Assembly (NCBI RefSeq): GCF_021018805.1
Contig: NC_086283.1
Location: forward strand, 15,265,162 to 15,329,161
Direction of reading: 5' to 3'
Source of the DNA: Prinia subflava
Taxonomy: Eukaryota; Chordata; Aves; Passeriformes; Cisticolidae
DNA length: 64,000 bases
Below, one piece after another: positions 37,470-48,538 of this stretch (within the stretch, counting starts at the first letter, position 1; each line of letters begins with the position of its first letter). Below the pieces are notes generated by a model. It ran no database searches. It was given only the letters and a program-made list of their open reading frames with translations, and was not told the origin of the DNA. Position numbers and translations under genes: made by a program.

Positions 37470-38325
37470 CTGCGGGTCAGAAAGCACAGTGGAAGGTTGT
37501 CACCCCCGTGCCTTCCAACCCCACAGCGTTAACCACGTCAACTCCCCTCGAGAAGAAGAAGAAAAGAGATGAAGAGAAGGAAAGAGGAATAGAAGCATTT
37601 CCCAAGAAGCTGACTACAACAAGAGTCTTTGTGGTTTGATCGTGAATACATTTTTACATATTGCTTTTCCCGTCAACCGTGGTGGCTTGAGCAATTTCTT
37701 CTCACTGGGCACTGTTTTCCATGGGACTTCCATGCTAAGGAGGGCTTTAATTAGCTTGTCCCATTGGCTTACTGTGCCACTTGAAAAAAACAAACCATGT
37801 AAGTAGCCTCTCCTGCCAAAAAAAAGCAGTTTCTGATTCCAGAAGTTTATGTGATAGCGAAGAGATGATTTTTTTACAACTTCTGCACAGAAGAGCTCCT
37901 TGCAAAAGGTGCAAAAACAGATGACATAACCCAGAAAAAACAAAGCAAAAAGTTCACAATTTCCATCTTTTTGATTTAATAATCTGGTAGTAATTTATCA
38001 CTTAGCATCCCTTGTCACACTAGCCACGACTGTGAGGCCAATGACTCTCAGCACATGTAAAAGCATCCTAACTCTAGAGCAAAAGTAGAGGCCCACTAGA
38101 AGCAAAACGCCAGCAAGTTGGTTGGCTGAATCTTCTACTGAAAGGCTTGTATCATCTAGTTTAGTCACGAAAGTCACAAATAACCTGCAGGAAATTCACT
38201 GTCTAATTATTTGGGAAACTTTCACTTTTTCCCTGTGGCTTTTCCCCCTTTCTTGCTGTTTTGCTCTCCCTGTCTGGTACTCCTTTCCTCTTCTGTGCCA
38301 TAGGGATTTGGGACAGGTTACAGTT

Positions 38326-38362
38326 GGTTACAGTCTCCTTGGTTACAGGTTACAGTCTCCTT
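38326..38362. repeat. 15-bp direct repeat, period 22
   Basis: GGTTACAGTCTCCTT occurs at 38326-38340 and again at 38348-38362, with further GGTTACAG copies at about 38316 and 38341. A small local tandem duplication. Confidence 0.85.
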
Positions 38363-39946
38363 TTCATGAGCAGCCCACTACAAAAATACCACTGCAAGTT
38401 GCTGGTCTTTAATTAATTATCTACCAGTCCGTGATCTGGAATGCAAATCCATGTGGAATATGCCTGGATATTCCAGGAGAAATTATACAGGATGACACAT
38501 AAATGAAGTTCCCACTTCCCTGTAGGGCTCAATGGCAAACTCTGCTGGGTTCTTCATATGAATTTTCAATTGTCTTATCAACCAACAGCTAGAAATCAGA
38601 TATTTCTCTTGTTCCCTCACTTTCTGGTGCTTATTATAAAAGCAAGATTCTAGGGAAAGATTACAGGCTGAGCTTCTACCTCTCTGTAAATCAATTAGCC
38701 AAGTTATAAATGAATAACTTACTTCCATCAATTTGACAGCAAAAGCCAATCTGATTTAATGAAATCTAACTCAAGATGTTCGTATGCTTGTCTTCAGAGA
38801 ATTAACGCATATGATGATACACAGAAGATAAATAAAGGAGATAATATGTTGTTTTTCCATTAGAGCAATGAGAGGATATATTCAAAAACTGAATTATTTC
38901 TTTCTTGTTACACAGAAGACTAATGCCATAGAAACCAGATCCTATTCTTACAGCTGCCTGCTCTGCTAAGCAGCAGAAGGAAGCCACACATAAGCACAGA
39001 GGCTGAATTTTGACCTCTGCTGTTGGCTCTCAGAACTTGAAAGAATGACTGCATCAAATCCCTTTACATAAAGAAATCAATTCCAACATTCTCCTGCAGT
39101 TCATTACTGGAGCTTAGCATGTATCATGACACATTGTGTTTGTGTAAGCTCTGCAGAAAACTGCAGGAATTCAAGATACTTTTTACAGATATATCAGAGA
39201 AAAAAACAAATCCCTGCTACCCAATATCTGATGCTGACATTTTCACTTGGACCACAGACCTATGCAAACTGGCACACTCAGAGAAAACTGCTCAACTGCT
39301 ACTTAGGCAAACACAAAGAGTTTTCTGTCCCTGCAGGCTGCTGCTGTTCCTATCTGTCTGCAAAAGTGGTGCAGGCTGGTCACTAATTAACCCTTTTCCT
39401 TTTCACTTGGACTGACCCTAAAAACTGGAAATTTGAGGAATTATACAGTGGCCAAATAAACAACACAAAAAATAGGCAGCAATGGAAGAAATGTCCAAGA
39501 AAAAGGCAAACTAAAGCTCAGATTCTGTGAACTCCTGGGACACAGAAGTATTCACTCAAAGTTATCTCACACACCCGGGTTTTCTGAAAACACAGATGCA
39601 CCATTCTTCTGGGAAAACGTTTTTGGCTGGCAGGTAATGAAACTACATCCTAGCACTGACAATTCCACACCTACACATGGTCACACAAAATGTGCAGCTA
39701 AAGTCACTACAGCAGTGCTGAGACATTCTTTCCACTTTGGCCGTGTGCATGACAGGGGTGTCCAGAATGATGGCTGTGACACATCAATGCTGCTTTCCCT
39801 GATTCTTGTGAGCTTTTTCCACTGAAATTGAAATGCCTCCTATGCAGTGCTGTCAAACCCAACTTCTCTTATGAGTTCCAAATGCTGGCTGAATATTCCA
39901 AAGCTAAGATAAGTATCTGGTCTCCTATAAAACAGGCCTGAACACC

Positions 39947-39964
39947 TTTTTTTTTTTTTTTTTT
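39947..39964. repeat. T18 homopolymer
   Basis: An uninterrupted run of 18 T on the plus strand in intron; no associated element seen. Confidence 0.92.
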
Positions 39965-40916
39965 GGTTAATTCTACATAAAGCTCAGCAATTGCATACTG
40001 CTACCCAAGAGTATGCATTACTAACTTACTTCCTTTCTACAAACGACTTCTCCACATCTTTCTTTTCATTATTGCCGCATGAAAGATGAGCTCTTTATGT
40101 TATTTCTTCCAAAACATGTAATACTCTTTAATTCAAACACTGACATAGTTACATAGGAAAACAGGAACAACCCCTGGAGGTTCTCCATGTCTCAAGTTGA
40201 TATTGAGAGACAAATAGGAAGTAGGCAAAAATGCGCAAGTAACTGACCTTTCTACTGCTTGAGGCTTGAGAACAATAAAGGGAATTAAAAGTAATATATC
40301 TCTCTCTGATATGAGACTACTTTTTAACATTTTATACCTCAATTACGAAAAGATGACATTTAAAAACTAAATAGGATTCTGGGATAAAAGAAAACATTCT
40401 ATTTAAACCAAATTTGAAACCAAATGGTTTTTTTTCTGTGGGTTTTTTGGCATACTTCTTTTTACCTTTTACAAACTGAATAAAACCAGTCTTAGAATGC
40501 TAATTTGAAGAAATGAAAACGTGTTTCTTGCCAACAATGCCAACACACAAAACACAGTTTTACAGGTCTGCCAAAAAAAAATTCCTCCCCTCTTCCATTT
40601 GGGAAGACAGGATTCAGGACAGATTTACAACATTGGCACACCTGAAGTCCCTCTGTGTAACACTCTGGTAACATTTTCCAAGTTTGTGCCACTATCTTGC
40701 ACCTTCTTATGAGTGAAAAGACTGTGAAATAATAGTTTTTTGAGAGGACATATTCTCCTGCCTGTTTCATATATGCCAACAAACAGAAGTGGGGAGTTTT
40801 GTCTTGAAGGATGAAGAAAGATCCTCCTGCAGCAGAGCTCGCTGTTTCAGCCCTACCTTCCTCAGAGTAAAACCAACTGCAGAAGAGAACAGTAGAATGA
40901 AAATGAGAAAAATTGC

Positions 40917-40933
40917 AAAAAAAAAAAAAAAAT
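40917..40933. repeat. A17 homopolymer
   Basis: An uninterrupted run of 17 A, 120 bp before a second A run at 41054-41071. Confidence 0.92.
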
Positions 40934-41053
40934 AGGGAGGAAGATTCAGAAGAGATAAGAAATATGCTGAGAAGGGAGCAAACTAACTAAAATACTGTAG
41001 TCATAAAGGCAAAAGTATTTTCCTGCAGCCTTCTGAAGAGGCAAACTGATATT

Positions 41054-41071
41054 AAAAAAAAAAAAAAAAAA
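41054..41071. repeat. A18 homopolymer
   Basis: An uninterrupted run of 18 A in intron; no associated element seen. Confidence 0.92.
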
Positions 41072-41379
41072 GATGGCCTGAAAGACTGAACTAGGATTTT
41101 TACAAACTAACGTACAGATGGACAGGTCAGCTGGAAAGACCATGAAGTTGATGCTGTTTTCTGGAGGAACAAACATCTGACAGGTTTCACCAGGCACCAC
41201 TAGCTGCCAGGAGTCAGCTAGTAAGGCTGTAAGAGGGGCCGTGGGCTAACTTCTGACACTGCAAAGCTTTCATGGCATTTTTCCTTCCCTGGCAGGCATT
41301 TCAATATACATGTGTGTATTCACAGGAAAGAGTCAGAGCACATCTACCATCCTTTCCTTTTTTTTTTTCTGAATTACAG

Positions 41380-41645
41380 AATCATTTAGGTTGAAAAAAC
41401 CTCTAAGATTACTAAGTCAAACCTATGATGAAACACCAAAATGTCAGCTAGACCATGGCATTGAGTACCACTTCCAGCCTTCCCTTAAACACCTCCAGAC
41501 ACAGTGACTACACCAACTCCTGGGCAGCCCAATCCAGTGCCCAATAATCCTTTTTGTGAAGAAATGCCTCCTGATGCAAAAACCTAAACCTCCCCTGGCA
41601 CAGCTTGCATCCTCTTGTCCTTATGCCAGCTGCCTGGGAGAAAAA
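41380..41645 (-). mobile_element. CR1 LINE 3'-end fragment
   Basis: Read on the plus strand this is the reverse complement of a CR1 3' end. In order it shows AGAATCATTTAGGTTGAAAA, AACCTCTAAGAT, TAAACACCTCCAGACACAGT, CTCCTGGGCAGCCCAATCCA, GTGAAGAAATGCCTCC and AAACCTCCCCTGGCACAGCT, each close to the avian CR1 consensus as I remember it. The element points the same way as ADGRL3. It is a 5'-truncated copy of about 265 bp without coding capacity. Mismatches are spread throughout, so it is not young. Confidence 0.92.
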
Positions 41646-43269
41646 AACAAATGTTCTCCATAGAGTACAGCAGACTTAGAGAACACTGACAAAGTGGCTT
41701 TGAAACTATGGTATTCAACCAACTTAAACTGCATTTAATGACCCTTCAATAAGCCACCCTCTGTGGCATCTGCTCCATCCAATTCATGATGGTGCTCTGA
41801 AAACAGACTGCCAAAAGCAACTTGGATGAAGGATTCCATCATGCTTTCATCAGGACTGCAACTGCACCCTCAGACCTGGAAGAGACAATGTGAGGATGGC
41901 CTCCAGAAAACCTCACTCTCCCTGTGACACACACCCAAGGAGACCTACAAGACCTCAGGAAGGTGCTATGAATCCTAAGGTTCACCTGCTCTTTGGAAGT
42001 ACCTAATCCAGGCCACTAAGGAGGGCAAGGGTGGGACATGCTTTAGATTTACAGATCAAGGCTTTTTGTGCATTCGTAAAGGGCACAAATTTTTCTGTTT
42101 GCTACAAAAGAGGCCTCCTCTCTTCCAGAGGCTTGAAGCTGAGCATTGCAGTGCCTGTCCTCCCTGGCAGCACCCCCAGCTGAAAGCTGCAGCAAGGAAG
42201 AGATGTCTTCAGGCAAGTCACAGGCTGCGCTGAGGATGGCACTGATGAAAGCAAGAGACAAAACAAACAGGCTGAGACTGACTGAACGTGTGACCTCATG
42301 ATCAGGATGATGCAATGTATCCAAAGCTGACCTTTTAGCTTCCTGTTACTGCTTGACTGTAGAAATAACCCAGGTAGCAGTGCATAATTCAATCAGACTG
42401 GCAAGTTTATTCTCCCACTCCGTTACGAGGGCATGGTAGGCACCAACAATAAAGTTAAAGTAAATGTCAAGAGGCCAATGAATTGCTGAGGAGAACATTT
42501 GTTCTGATCTTCCATCAAGCACAATAACTCTAATGGAAGCTAGGAAACGGCTGTAAAACCTAATACCATGATGCAACCAGGCAGACACCCAACCTACAGT
42601 CTGAGCACAGCAGGAGAAAGAGAAGAAGTAAGTAATCATTCTTACTTCACTACACAGATATGGAAAGCAAGCACAGCATTTCCCTACCATCCTCACTGGC
42701 TTGGCTGAAATCCCTCCATAGGACCCATCACCGTTCTTCTTGAGAAGTCTGGATGCAGGAGATGACAGATTTTTGGAAGACAAAGCAGATTAGGAATGAA
42801 GACAAGCTGAACAGGTATGAACCCTGGCTGACAAAGAAGTATTTTTACCCATTTTGTCAGCTGTGCTGTAGCTGCAGATGCAGTGGGCTTAGTGACCAGG
42901 AGAGCTGGGGATGCAGGAGAGCTGAGCTGCAGGGTGTAACCAGCCCTGTCCTCACAGCACAGATGGCTTACTGCTCCCTCTACCTTTTCCCACAGCAGCA
43001 AGAAGAGAAGCTGGCTTGGCTTAGAGGAGGAAGGCTTCCTTTTCATCTTCAGAGAGCTGCTGGAGCAAATCTGCAAGCTTTGGGAAGCATCCCATCCACA
43101 ACAGGGATGTTAGAAACCAGTGCTTGATTTATGGATGAATCTGTCTCCATCTGTAGGTGCAGTGATGATTTTCAAGCCTTTTGCTTGGGCAGGGAAATCA
43201 AATGGCTATTGGTTATTTCATAAGTAATTTAAAACTGTATTTACTGTAAGGATCCTACTGAATCTTAAA

Positions 43270-44715
43270 GGCAGGACATACCGATGTGCCAAAAGATGAG
43301 TTGGTGGCGAATAAGACTGACCTGGCTGAACAGAGATCTTTGGCTGCTATAAGGGGAAACAAAAAAAAAAAAAAAGAAGGAGCGCTTATGGCCTTTGGAA
43401 AAAGGGCAGGTAACTAAGGAGGACTACAAGCATGTTGTGAGGTTATACAGGGAGAAAATTAGCAGGACTAAAGCTCAACTATAACTGTCTGCTGCCACGA
43501 AAGACAACAAAAAACATTTTTCTAAACACTCTTAATACAGAAGGAGAGCTATGGAGAATCTCTGTTGGATCTCGGGGAAATATAGTGACAAAGAACGAGG
43601 AAATGGTTGAGGTGGTAGTTAATGCCATCTTTGGCTCAGTCTTTAACAGCTGTCCTCAGGGCACCCAGCACCCTGAGCTGGAAGACAGGGATGGGGACCA
43701 GAAGAAAACCCCCACAATCCAGGAAAAAAACTGTCAGCGACCTGATACACCATTTACACATCCACAGATCTACGGGGCTGGATGAGATCCACCCAAGGGT
43801 ACTGAGGGAATGGGCAGAAGAGCTTACTGAGCCACATTCCATCATTTATCAGCAATCCTGGCTAACTGGGGGTGTCCTAGTGGACTGGAAGTTGAAAATG
43901 TGATGCAATATCATGGAGCAGATCATGTTGAGTGCCCTCACGTGGCAGGTGCAGCATCTGGACAGGCTGGATCGATGGGCCAAGGCCAATGATATGAGGT
44001 TCAATAAGGCCAAGTGCAGGTCCTGCCCTTGGGTCACAACAACCCCATGTAGCACTACAGGCTGGGGAAGGGTAACTGGAAAGCTGCCCAGCATAAAACG
44101 TGAGCTAGCCTGTGCTCAAGTTGCCAAGAGGGCCAATGGCGTCCTGGCCTGGATCAGCAATAGTGCAGCCAGCAGGAGCAGGGCAAGGACTGTCCTGGGC
44201 ACTGGTGAGGCCACACTCTGAGTCCTGTTTCCAGTTCTGGGTTTCTCACTACAAGAAAGACATTGAGGTGCTGGAGCATGTCCAGAGAATGGCAACAGAG
44301 CTGGGGAAGAGTCTGGAGCACAAGGCTGACGAGGACCTGCTCAGGCAGCTGAGGGTGTTTAGCCTGGAGAAAAGGAGGTCGGGGGGTCTTTATTTATCTT
44401 TACAACTATTTGCAAGGAGGTTGTAGCAAGGTGGGTGTCAGTCTCTTCTCTTAATAATAAATGATAGCAGAAGAAGAAACCACCTGAGGTTGCACCAGGA
44501 AAAGTTCATATTGCAAATTAGGAAAAGTTTCTTCACAGACAGTGGTCCAGCACTGGAACAGACTTCCCAGGGAAGTGGTTGAGTGGTTGAAATTCCTGGA
44601 GGGATTTAAAAAACATGTAGACATGGCACTTAGGGACATGGATTAGCGGTGGAGGTGGCAGTGTGAGTAATTGGATCCAATGATCTTAGAGGTCTTTTTC
44701 AATATAAATGTTTCA
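43270..44715 (+). mobile_element. CR1 LINE copy with internal deletions, antisense to ADGRL3
   Basis: Frame-shifted pieces of the CR1 second open reading frame occur in order. They are KGQVTKEDY (about 43400), TKNEEMVEVVVNAIFGSVFN (43585), SCPQGTQHPELEDRDGDQ, LDEIHPRVLREWAEELTEPH and SIIYQQSWLTGGVLVDWKL (to about 43900), then MEQIMLSALTWQVQ (43913). That last piece joins directly to LDRLDRWAKANDMRFNKAKC, then [12 protein letters not shown] and FSLEKRR. The 3' end follows from about 44370 (AGGAGGTTGTAGCAAGGTGG ... TGATCTTAGAGGTC). CR1 encodes an endonuclease and reverse transcriptase for its own retroposition. The segment holding the catalytic Asp-Asp box is missing here, and stops and frameshifts interrupt the rest, so the copy is dead. 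The 5' boundary is uncertain; an A15 run lies at 43361-43375. Confidence 0.9.
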
Positions 44716-45048
44716 AGGATGGCAACCCCCCAACACAAACCCCTAGGCCAGCCTTGCTAGGCTTTCCCCTCAAAAGTTACTCCTGAAAAGTCTTGATGTT
44801 CTGTAACTGTAACATCTATCATTGAGGTTGGGTCACATATCTCAGGATCCCAATGAATTCCCTCTCAGGCAAAAAGCTTAGATTCAGGGTCATCTCATAG
44901 ATTTCCTAAGTCCTTCTACTGACTGGTAAAAAGTATTCAGTGCTGAACATAACTAAATTCCTTCAAAAAAAAAAAATCTAGTCCCAGTTGTAACCTGCTA
45001 AGCATTTCTGAAAACTTTCCTGTTCAATTTTAGCTTGCTTTGAAAGCA

Positions 45049-45080
45049 CGTAACAAATTAAATGGGGCTCATTTGTTACG
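45049..45080. repeat. 10-bp inverted repeat
   Basis: CGTAACAAAT (45049-45058) and ATTTGTTACG (45071-45080) are exact reverse complements around a 12-nt loop. A repeat of this length can occur by chance in a window this size. Confidence 0.8.
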
Positions 45081-46428
45081 CAAATGATAGCTGGGGTTTG
45101 AAATAAAATAAGCCTAACCTTGATGGAGATTTCATCAGTGCAGGCTATTATTTCTCTCTGCTAATGGCTAACGGCCTAGTCATCTTCACCAAGCAGCAAG
45201 AGGTCTCCCAGCTGCCTGGGTGAATTATGGCTGGAGTAAGTAATATTAACCCCTCCAGGGTAAGTACATAGGTCATAAAACAAGAGCTGTACACAGCTGC
45301 TAATGCCAGCAAAGGCAGCCTGTATTCATCAGCTTGCTGGGTGTACGGCAGGAGAGGGACTTTGCAGTGGTTGTGCCACATCACAGCAGCTCCTTGTTAA
45401 TTGGCATGCTTCTTTGTGGAGGGATGGGTATAACCACAGATGAAGCAAAGCAGGAATGATCAGTGGCAGCAATTCACACATTATTAGGTCTCAGTTTAGA
45501 TGGGGGGCAGAGAGGAGAATGTCCAAGAGTCTTGTCTGTGGGGTGACCCCATTCCACTGACGAGTGAGCAGTGGCTCTTTGAGAGATCTGTGTCACTATA
45601 GTGCAGCAGCACAGCTCACTGTCAATGCTAGGACTCGCTTGCTCTGGCTAAAGGAGTGAATAAATCCCCACAAATTGCTATAATAAAGATTCAGCCCACA
45701 GACTCCGTGGCATAAACACACATCTGGTCTCTGCCTGTAATGAAATCAGCTGAAAGCACCATTGTGCATTAATAACAAAAATGCTCAACATATTGCTACC
45801 AAATAAGCTCTGCTTGTCTTGAACTTCTATTGTCACATGTTAATGCACTTTTAACACTGATAAATGATGAAGTGTTAGAAAACATTCATCAAGGGACCTA
45901 AGCGTCAAAAGATAAACATTATTGCAGCATTGTTTTCTATTCCACCAGTTCTTTTATAATTTGGGCAGAAGTTAAAAACAGAAAGTCAGAGGCACAAACC
46001 AAACATTTCACATTGAGCCTGCCTTTCTTTGGTAAAGATTTCCCAACGATGGGCTTTATTTTGTGCTTGCGTGACATGAAAAAATCCTTGAGGATGCATG
46101 AAAGTGTTTTCTTTTTCAACAACTTGGTACTTTCCATATGTCCACCCACCTCCTCCTCCCTCTTCTTCCTTTTCTTGCCACAAAAAGAAATGTCATTCAG
46201 TCTAGTTTAATTCCACTCTCCAGTCCCTCTCTTTTGCCTTCTGTTACCCTCTTTGCCTTAATTTCCATGCGACACTTGCTTTCTTCTTGCAATTCTTGGC
46301 TACTATGCACGGCTCATGCTTTATGTGTGACTCTTGATCCTTTTGGGTTCCCTTGTGTGAGAAAACCTGGGTGATAAGAAAGGGCACTGTGGAGGCTCAG
46401 AGTGGCCAACACATGGGAAGGGTTTTAC

Positions 46429-46532
46429 CTTTTGAGTGATGTGGTTGATCCATGGTGAAGAGCAGTTGCTAAGATCAGGTCCTTGGGGTTCCCAGATACC
46501 GCCAGGTGCAAGACACCGGAAAGTTGCAACAC
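46429..46532 (-). CDS. ADGRL3: ADGRL3 exon: second half of HormR
   Basis: This 104-nt exon completes a split Gly codon and then reads VATFRCLAPGGIWEPQGPDL and SNCSSPWINHITQK, the C-terminal half of the hormone-receptor motif domain, with two cysteines and the conserved W-x-P core. The acceptor is ATTACAG and the donor follows AAG as GTAAAA. NCS is a potential N-glycosylation site. In latrophilins HormR packs on the GAIN domain; its ligand, if any, is not established. The intron to the previous exon is 1.7 kb. The exon is not GC-rich, in contrast to its upstream neighbour. Confidence 0.95.
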
Positions 46533-48232
46533 CTGTAATAGGAAAGATTCTGTGTTCAGTGTGACTGGTTGCATTTTGCCCCCAGCACCCAGCACCAAAG
46601 GCTTCTGGGAGCTTATTAGTGCTCATGTCTTGAGTAGGACACTTGTGAGTCATCTCAGTGGCTTAGTCTCCCATCACCTTGGTCCTTTAAGGGCCCTAAG
46701 ACACAAAAGACACATGATGTCGTGCAGGAATATTATTTCAAATTTGGCAAACAGCAATTATAGGCAGAGGGCTTGCAGGAAAGCTGCCAGATACTAAGAA
46801 ATCAGAAGTAGATCTCAAACACTGAGCCAACACCTTGAGTGCTCAGCCCCACCACTGGTGATTTGGGATCAGAACCTGTGCCTCATCTTCCTTGATGCTT
46901 TATGAAGATTTTATGGCTCTGAATCATCATTACAACATTTGAGTGGAAACAATTTAAACACTACAAATGCCAAGATATAATGCTGGGGTTTATTGTCAGC
47001 CCCCAACTGTCAAGAGGGACTTTAGAAGAGATTTTTGTTTGGGAAGAGCTGCCCAATCCCTGCTGGAAAAGACAGCAAAATGCCTCAGACCCTTTCAAAG
47101 TCAAATGCATCACTGCTAATATATCACAGCTTTTAACAAAAGCCTGAATCACCGAAATGAGAGATGGGAAAGACTTATGGTCATCCCCTATCCATAAGTT
47201 GGGCTATTCTTTTCCTTAGTTATTTTTATCCAGTCCCTAGCCCTTGTGCTTAGGAAAGGATGCCCTGCATCCAGCCTTTATTTTCCTTTTTCATCTTATT
47301 TTCCCTCTTACAGCTTTGGTTCAGAACAGCCTTTCCCATCTCTGGAAATCACATCTCACTTTTTGCATTAATTTGACCAGGTAGGGCTGAGAAAGACAGC
47401 AAAAATGCTCTTTACCTACTCTCACCCCTGATGTCTTTCCGTGCTCCTCATACTTTAACACTCATTTTTATCAGTCTGTTCTCACCAAATTCCAGAGTGA
47501 GTCAGTACTCATATACACAGGTGTGAATGGCTCTCCAGGAGTGGAGGATTAACAGTCTCCTCTGCAAGTTAGATCCCTTCAACCCTCATTTTCAGGCAAT
47601 TTTCTCCACTTCTAAGATTTCTTTTTTAAAAGCGAGCTTTTGGGGCTGGACACCAAGACTAGCATGAAAAATAACTATTTATAGAAAACTGCATTTGTTA
47701 AAACACAGCAAACTGAGCCATATGCCAAACCCCATTCTTAACACGATTATATTTCAAATTGAAAAGAAAATTTCCAAAAGCAACATTTTTCAAGAAAACA
47801 ATTGCGGGAAGAGCAGAGGAAAAGGACCAAAATCCAATAAGCAATAAACCATTTTGAAAGATTTGGCTTTGTTCCCCCCTGCCCCCGCCACCGCCACCTC
47901 CCACACTTGCCCAGCTGATCACACCAGATGCTGGCTGCAGTTTAAAAAAATCACTCATACTGGTTCAGGAGCTTCAAAGTACAACTTTTGTTATTTCCTC
48001 CCCTGTCCCTTCTCTTAGCAAAACAAGCAAAGAATTAGCCACCAACACATCAGTCAGTGAGCCCAGGGGCTACATACAGGCAAAACCAGGTAAGGCGCAT
48101 CATACACAGCTTCCGGAGGCAGAGGTTCTTACAGCACATCAAGCACAACCCCACAAGGTTTCTAGCACTGTGTGCACTCTGGCAAGGTGTCACGAGAAGT
48201 GAAGACAGCCTGCTGTGTCCTCCTTGACTCAC
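46533..48232 (-). other. ADGRL3: ADGRL3 intron inside HormR
   Basis: A 1.7-kb intron that splits the HormR domain. It contains the C-rich (G-rich when transcribed) stretch at 47874-47902; otherwise nothing recognised. Confidence 0.9.
47874..47902 (-). promoter_or_regulatory. Intronic G-run cluster downstream of the linker/HormR exon
   Basis: On the transcribed strand the sequence is GGGAGGTGGCGG TGGCGGGGG CAGGGGGG (gaps added): seven G runs in 29 nt, three of them of three or more. It begins about 330 nt downstream of the 5' splice site at 48233. G runs in introns can bind hnRNP H/F and can form G-quadruplexes in RNA; whether this one acts is inference. Confidence 0.45.
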
Positions 48233-48538
48233 CTATGGAGCCCAAGGGACACGGCTGCTTCGCCACCTGGCCCTGCCGAGTCCGGGACCACATGATGTCG
48301 CGGGCCTCCACGGGGTCGCAGCTCTCCGCGCCGGCCGGCGGCAGCTGGGAGGAGGCGGGCGGCAGGTGCGTGGTCATCTCGTCGGGGACGTCGGCCATGG
48401 GTGACGGCGTGCTGGTGCTCCTGTTCCTGCGGCCCGAGGCCGGCGTGGTGGTGGTGCGCCCCGTGGTGCTGGCGGCCATCCGCGGCGTGGTGCTGGCAGT
48501 GGTGCTGCCCGGGCCCAGAGCCCCCGATGTTGACACTC
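48233..48538 (-). CDS. ADGRL3: ADGRL3 exon: Ser/Thr-rich linker and first half of HormR
   Basis: The exon begins with two bases completing a split codon and ends with one base of the next, so both junctions are phase 1. The acceptor is a pyrimidine-rich stretch ending CCAG and the donor is GTGAGT. It encodes about 101 residues. First comes a Ser/Thr/Pro-rich mucin-like stalk, including the conserved SGRRNRSTSTPSP, that links the olfactomedin domain to HormR. Then comes the start of HormR with ESCDPVEARDIMW and TRQGQVAKQPCPLG, giving two of its cysteines. NRS is a potential N-glycosylation site. The exon is very GC- and CpG-rich (about 34 CpGs by hand count), unlike the flanking introns. The linker carries more Ala, Pro and Gly than the mammalian protein I remember, while the HormR part is conserved. 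Confidence 0.95.

Larger units (their letters stand above)
37470..46428 (-). other. ADGRL3: ADGRL3 intron between HormR and GAIN
   Basis: A 9.0-kb intron. It holds a small direct repeat at 38326-38362, several homopolymer runs, a sense CR1 fragment at about 41380-41645 and a longer antisense CR1 copy at about 43270-44715. The segment 42346-43127 has open frames of 145 and 124 codons on opposite strands that I could not relate to any protein. No exon seen. Confidence 0.85.
672..48538 (-). other. ADGRL3: ADGRL3 (latrophilin-3) gene, internal part, 11 exons
   Basis: This is the span of all recognised coding exons of one adhesion GPCR gene. Latrophilin-3 is a neuronal surface receptor that binds FLRT and teneurin partners across synapses through N-terminal lectin and olfactomedin domains, which are not in this window. 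The exons seen encode the Ser/Thr-rich linker, HormR, GAIN with GPS, and TM1 to the start of TM5. Every exon has AG acceptor and GT donor bases on the minus strand. The lengths 306, 104, 186, 39, 184, 123, 209, 177, 210, 221 and 67 join without a frame break into 608 codons. The paralogue is called as type 3, not 1 or 2, from the TM3-TM4 region ([20 protein letters not shown]) and [10 protein letters not shown], as I remember the three proteins. Neither gene end nor a promoter is visible. Confidence 0.96.

Noticed and set aside
38316..38362. GGTTACAG repeats as a CRISPR-like or regulatory array
   Set aside because: Two 15-bp copies and two shorter ones in 47 bp are an ordinary local duplication in a vertebrate intron.
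42346..43127. Open frames of 145 (minus) and 124 (plus) codons next to the CR1 copy
   Set aside because: I considered a 5' part of the CR1 element or an endogenous retroviral piece, but neither translation matches reverse transcriptase, endonuclease, gag or integrase patterns that I know.
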